Positions 14,912 to 16,927 of a stretch of DNA of 16,927 nucleotides are shown here, in pieces. A model generated the notes under the pieces. That model was not told the DNA's origin. It ran no database searches and was given only the letters and a program-made list of their open reading frames with translations. The DNA comes from Candidatus Opitulatrix roisinitermitis (lineage in GTDB: Bacteria; Actinomycetota; Actinomycetes; Actinomycetales; Bifidobacteriaceae), in the NCBI GenBank assembly GCA_031288055.1, contig JAITSD010000073.1:1-16927 (forward strand). Reading direction: 5' to 3'. Numbering within the stretch: the stretch's first letter is position 1; each line of letters begins with the position of its first letter. The translations under genes and the position numbers were made by a program.

Positions 14912-15643
14912 TTAATCATATGTAGCACATTTTGCGCCGCTAACATCAACTGCATCACTTGGTTTATTCCATAGTATTTCTGGCACAAATGAGTCAAGAT
15001 TAATATAAGATCCATATTCAGTCCATTGAATAGTTGTTGAGCTTGTGTACATGGCAGCTTTTAAATATAAATCAAAAGCTTTATCGTTTTTGATATAGAA
15101 GCCTATAACAGTAGAAGCAGCACAACTGCCCATTGTTTGATATATAGTAAATACGGGTTCAGTGCTTCTAGGCCATAAGTATATAGTAAACTTTTTTTGA
15201 TCTTGGCTAGCAACACCCCCTAAACCCGTAACTTCAATTATTTGATAAAATTCTTCATATTTCACACCTGTTTCAAAATTTCCATTCATGACTTTAAAAT
15301 AGGGATTATAGCCCCAATTATCGTGATTTAAATATTTATAGATTATAGGTATTTTCAAATTAGCCCTAGCTTGAGAGATATTTGTGCCTCCTGTTCCGCC
15401 ATTAGCTATTGGCACAGATCCAGTTAATTGAGAAGCTGGTAATTTACCAGAATAATTAGCAAAATTTGTCCCTAAAATATTTGTGGCTGCTCCACTGGCT
15501 GAATTGCTGTCTGTGCCGCCTTTAGCTATTGGCAAAACTGTAGATGATGAAGCCGCATTAACTTGAGTGAAACAACTATTAATAAATCCTAAAATTGCTA
15601 ATAAAAATGCACTAATTAGGACGCCATATTTTTTAATATTCAT
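14912..15643 (-). CDS. Secreted protein with two tail-fibre-like repeats and variable tail
   Basis: A 243-aa exported protein of unknown function. The signal peptide (1-30) differs from that of its neighbours (MNIKKYGVLISAFLL...) but ends in the same QVNA cut site. Two fibre-type repeats follow: VLPIAKGGTDSNSASGA (36-52) and VPIANGGTGGTNISQARANL (78-97), the second a textbook GGTGxT-ARxNL form, linked by SGKLPASQLTGS. The tail (about 100-243) is rich in aromatic residues and looks beta-rich, with Cys173 and Cys239. I recognise no family. It lacks the QFPSAKAxY motif of the other two members. No membrane anchor or sorting signal is visible. Cys24 lies late in the signal peptide but not in a lipobox. 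Start choice: the ATG at 15643 follows the conserved leader. Confidence 0.78.
   Translation of the reverse strand: MNIKKYGVLISAFLLAILGFINSCFTQVNAASSSTVLPIAKGGTDSNSASGAATNILGTNFANYSGKLPASQLTGSVPIANGGTGGTNISQARANLKIPIIYKYLNHDNWGYNPYFKVMNGNFETGVKYEEFYQIIEVTGLGGVASQDQKKFTIYLWPRSTEPVFTIYQTMGSCAASTVIGFYIKNDKAFDLYLKAAMYTSSTTIQWTEYGSYINLDSFVPEILWNKPSDAVDVSGAKCATYD
15513..15565 (-). repeat. 53-bp fibre-head repeat, copy 2
   Basis: Same element as 14634-14686 (2 differences) and 16794-16846 (3 differences by hand alignment). Similarity ends abruptly at the signal-peptide side, where this gene has an unrelated hydrophobic core. Confidence 0.75.
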
Positions 15644-15695
15644 ACTAAAATTATTCCAAAAAAAAAAACAGTTAATAGCTTAATATTTTTTATAA
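15641..15695 (-). promoter_or_regulatory. Conserved leader with T11 tract, copy 2
   Basis: The counterpart of 14804-14858 (51 of 55 identical), with the same 11-T run and the same 14 nt between that run and the ATG. The remainder of the 192-nt gap (15696-15835) is featureless AT-rich DNA in which I see no gene. TTAATATTAA-type symmetry near 15730 is too weak to call a terminator. Confidence 0.5.
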
Positions 15696-15835
15696 CTTAT
15701 TTGTTATTTTTTTTAATTTAAAATGTCTTAATATTAAATTTTAAATTGTTTTTTATAGTTGATTAATATAAATGGAAAAATATAGAATGAATTAAGTTGT
15801 CAATAAATATAAATCACCAAAAATTCAAATTTTAT

Positions 15836-16927
15836 TTAAATTTGTTTAGTGACAAGCCTAAATAAATTGGATCCTGGCAAAACTGAAATCGGTGAAGACC
15901 AGCTGTCCAAATCAGCGGTGTTAGAATATCTTATATTACCAGTTGAATCCCCTACGATGAATTTATTGCCATCATAAACAATATCATTAAAAACTGAACT
16001 CCCTAATTGATAAGTATTCCAAGTTTGGCCATCAACTGAGGTTGAAATTGTGCCATTTGTACCCACACTGACAAATTTACCATTTCCATAGATAGCACTG
16101 CGATAAGTTGCACTACTCACACCGGTAGTGGCTTTTATCCAATTTTGGCCATTGTCATTGGAGTAATATAAAAAACTATTTCCACCCGCTATCCATATTC
16201 CAATACCGTAAGCTACAGAATAAAAAGTTTGTATTGTTGAAACTTTTGTCCAACTCATTCCATCATAAGACTGATATATACCGTGACCAACTGATATAAA
16301 ATTATTAGCGCCGTAAGCTACACCCTCAATAGTTGTACCAAGATTAGTATCTGTTCCCCAATTAACGCCATCAGATGAATAACACATTGTTCCATTATAA
16401 CCTGCGGCTACGATTTTTCCGCTGCTGTGAGCAATGTCTCTATAACCTGAATTAGTTGTTGAAGGACAATTAGTATTTTTCCATGTGTTTGATAATCCGG
16501 TATAAGAATAAGTTATTGTGTTAGAAGCAGCATCGGCCACAATAAATTTATCATTTATCCAATCTGCTGCGTGCCAATTGGTAGATTTCATTTGATAAGG
16601 ACTTTGCCAAGTTATACCATCGTTGGAGATATTAAATTTACCAGAACCAATAGCTAATATTTTTTGACTTACTGAATTGTTTACATAAGTGTATACACTT
16701 TTAGCACTGGGAAATTGGTTATCGGTACTATTAGTGTCAATAGAATTAATTTTACCCAAATTAGTTAAAGCTTGGCTAGCTGAATTAGCTCCTGTCCCTC
16801 CTTTAGCTACTGGCAAAACTGTAGATGATGAAGCCGCATTAACTTGGGCTAAATTACCACTTACAAAAGTCACAACTCCGAATAAAAATAAACAAAATAT
16901 AGCCCCTAATTTTTTAAAACTGAACTT
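15836..16927 (-). CDS. Secreted protein with tail-fibre-like head and beta-propeller tail (5' end off window)
   Basis: The frame stays open to the right edge, giving KFSFKKLGAIFCLFLFGVV ahead of TFVSGNLAQVNA. This matches the signal peptide of the gene at 14171, so a GTG at 16873 is not the true start and roughly ten codons lie beyond the window. The mature protein begins ASSSTVLPVAKGGTGANSASQALTNLG, then STDNQFPSAKSVYTYV. The remaining ~270 residues form about seven repeats of the pattern YGNGKFVSVG-NG-I-SxDGxxW (SNDGITW, SSDGVNW, SYDGMSW, SNDNGQNW, SVDGQTW). These are Asp-box-like turns of a BNR/sialidase-type propeller. Seven units suggest a closed seven-bladed propeller. No sialidase catalytic residues are evident, so binding rather than hydrolysis is likelier. 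The family is otherwise unknown to me. Confidence 0.8.
   Translation of the reverse strand, partial: KFSFKKLGAIFCLFLFGVVTFVSGNLAQVNAASSSTVLPVAKGGTGANSASQALTNLGKINSIDTNSTDNQFPSAKSVYTYVNNSVSQKILAIGSGKFNISNDGITWQSPYQMKSTNWHAADWINDKFIVADAASNTITYSYTGLSNTWKNTNCPSTTNSGYRDIAHSSGKIVAAGYNGTMCYSSDGVNWGTDTNLGTTIEGVAYGANNFISVGHGIYQSYDGMSWTKVSTIQTFYSVAYGIGIWIAGGNSFLYYSNDNGQNWIKATTGVSSATYRSAIYGNGKFVSVGTNGTISTSVDGQTWNTYQLGSSVFNDIVYDGNKFIVGDSTGNIRYSNTADLDSWSSPISVLPGSNLFRLVTKQI
16794..16846 (-). repeat. 53-bp fibre-head repeat, copy 3
   Basis: Third copy of the DNA encoding the signal-cleavage site and start of the fibre-like head. On the signal-peptide side, similarity to the gene at 14171 continues to about 16918. 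There the two diverge at the site of the 17-bp IS-tip copy. Confidence 0.75.

Noticed and set aside
15836..16873. GTG at 16873 as the start of the propeller protein gene
   Set aside because: It falls inside the signal peptide. The frame is open to the window edge and the extra residues match the signal peptide of the gene at 14171-14806, so the gene is cut by the edge.
1..16927. CRISPR arrays, tRNA/rRNA genes, riboswitches
   Set aside because: No regularly spaced repeats, no cloverleaf-like GC-rich segments and no gene-free gap above 300 bp. The largest gap is 192 bp at 15644-15835.

Overview
The window is about two-thirds A+T and reads as chromosome from an AT-rich actinobacterium. The evidence is protein type, not composition. 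RNase PH is followed directly by an RdgB/HAM1 pyrophosphatase. The transaldolase is the long (~370 aa) actinobacterial form next to transketolase. The methionyl-tRNA synthetase carries a TLPDRYIEGTCPxC zinc region and a KFTSS loop. The XerD ends in HPRAL. Several transcription-unit-first genes have no Shine-Dalgarno and sit 6-8 nt after a TANNNT hexamer, as in leaderless actinobacterial mRNAs. The low GC suggests a reduced or host-associated lineage, but I cannot name the genus.

Layout: (1) 1-119, the end of an IS3-family insertion sequence, with the transposase start running off the left edge. (2) 205-1020, a hemolysin III/PAQR-like membrane protein on the minus strand, divergent from (3) rph and rdgB (1115-2589, plus). 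(4) 2598-8719, a minus-strand run that is transcribed as DUF2142 membrane protein, transketolase, transaldolase, then an RNA m5U methyltransferase of the TrmA/RumA family. (5) 8744-14178, a plus-strand run of xerD, a CycA-like amino-acid permease, an MFS transporter and metG. (6) 14171-16927, three tandem minus-strand genes for secreted proteins, the last cut by the right edge.

Regions 2-5 are mostly housekeeping: RNA processing, nucleotide-pool cleaning, the non-oxidative pentose phosphate pathway, chromosome-dimer resolution, transport and tRNA charging. Region 6 is the unusual part. Each protein has a Sec signal peptide ending in QVNA, then a nearly constant ASSSTVLP(I/V)AKGG block resembling the repeat of phage tail fibres, then a different C-terminal domain. 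One C-terminus looks like a seven-bladed beta-propeller and the other two are unrecognised. The constant blocks are also conserved at DNA level, and two genes share a conserved leader with an 11-base T tract. The arrangement suggests an expanding family of exported, fibre-headed proteins with exchangeable tips, possibly for adhesion or host/partner recognition. A 17-bp copy of the IS tip from position 119 is embedded in frame in the signal-peptide codons of one member.
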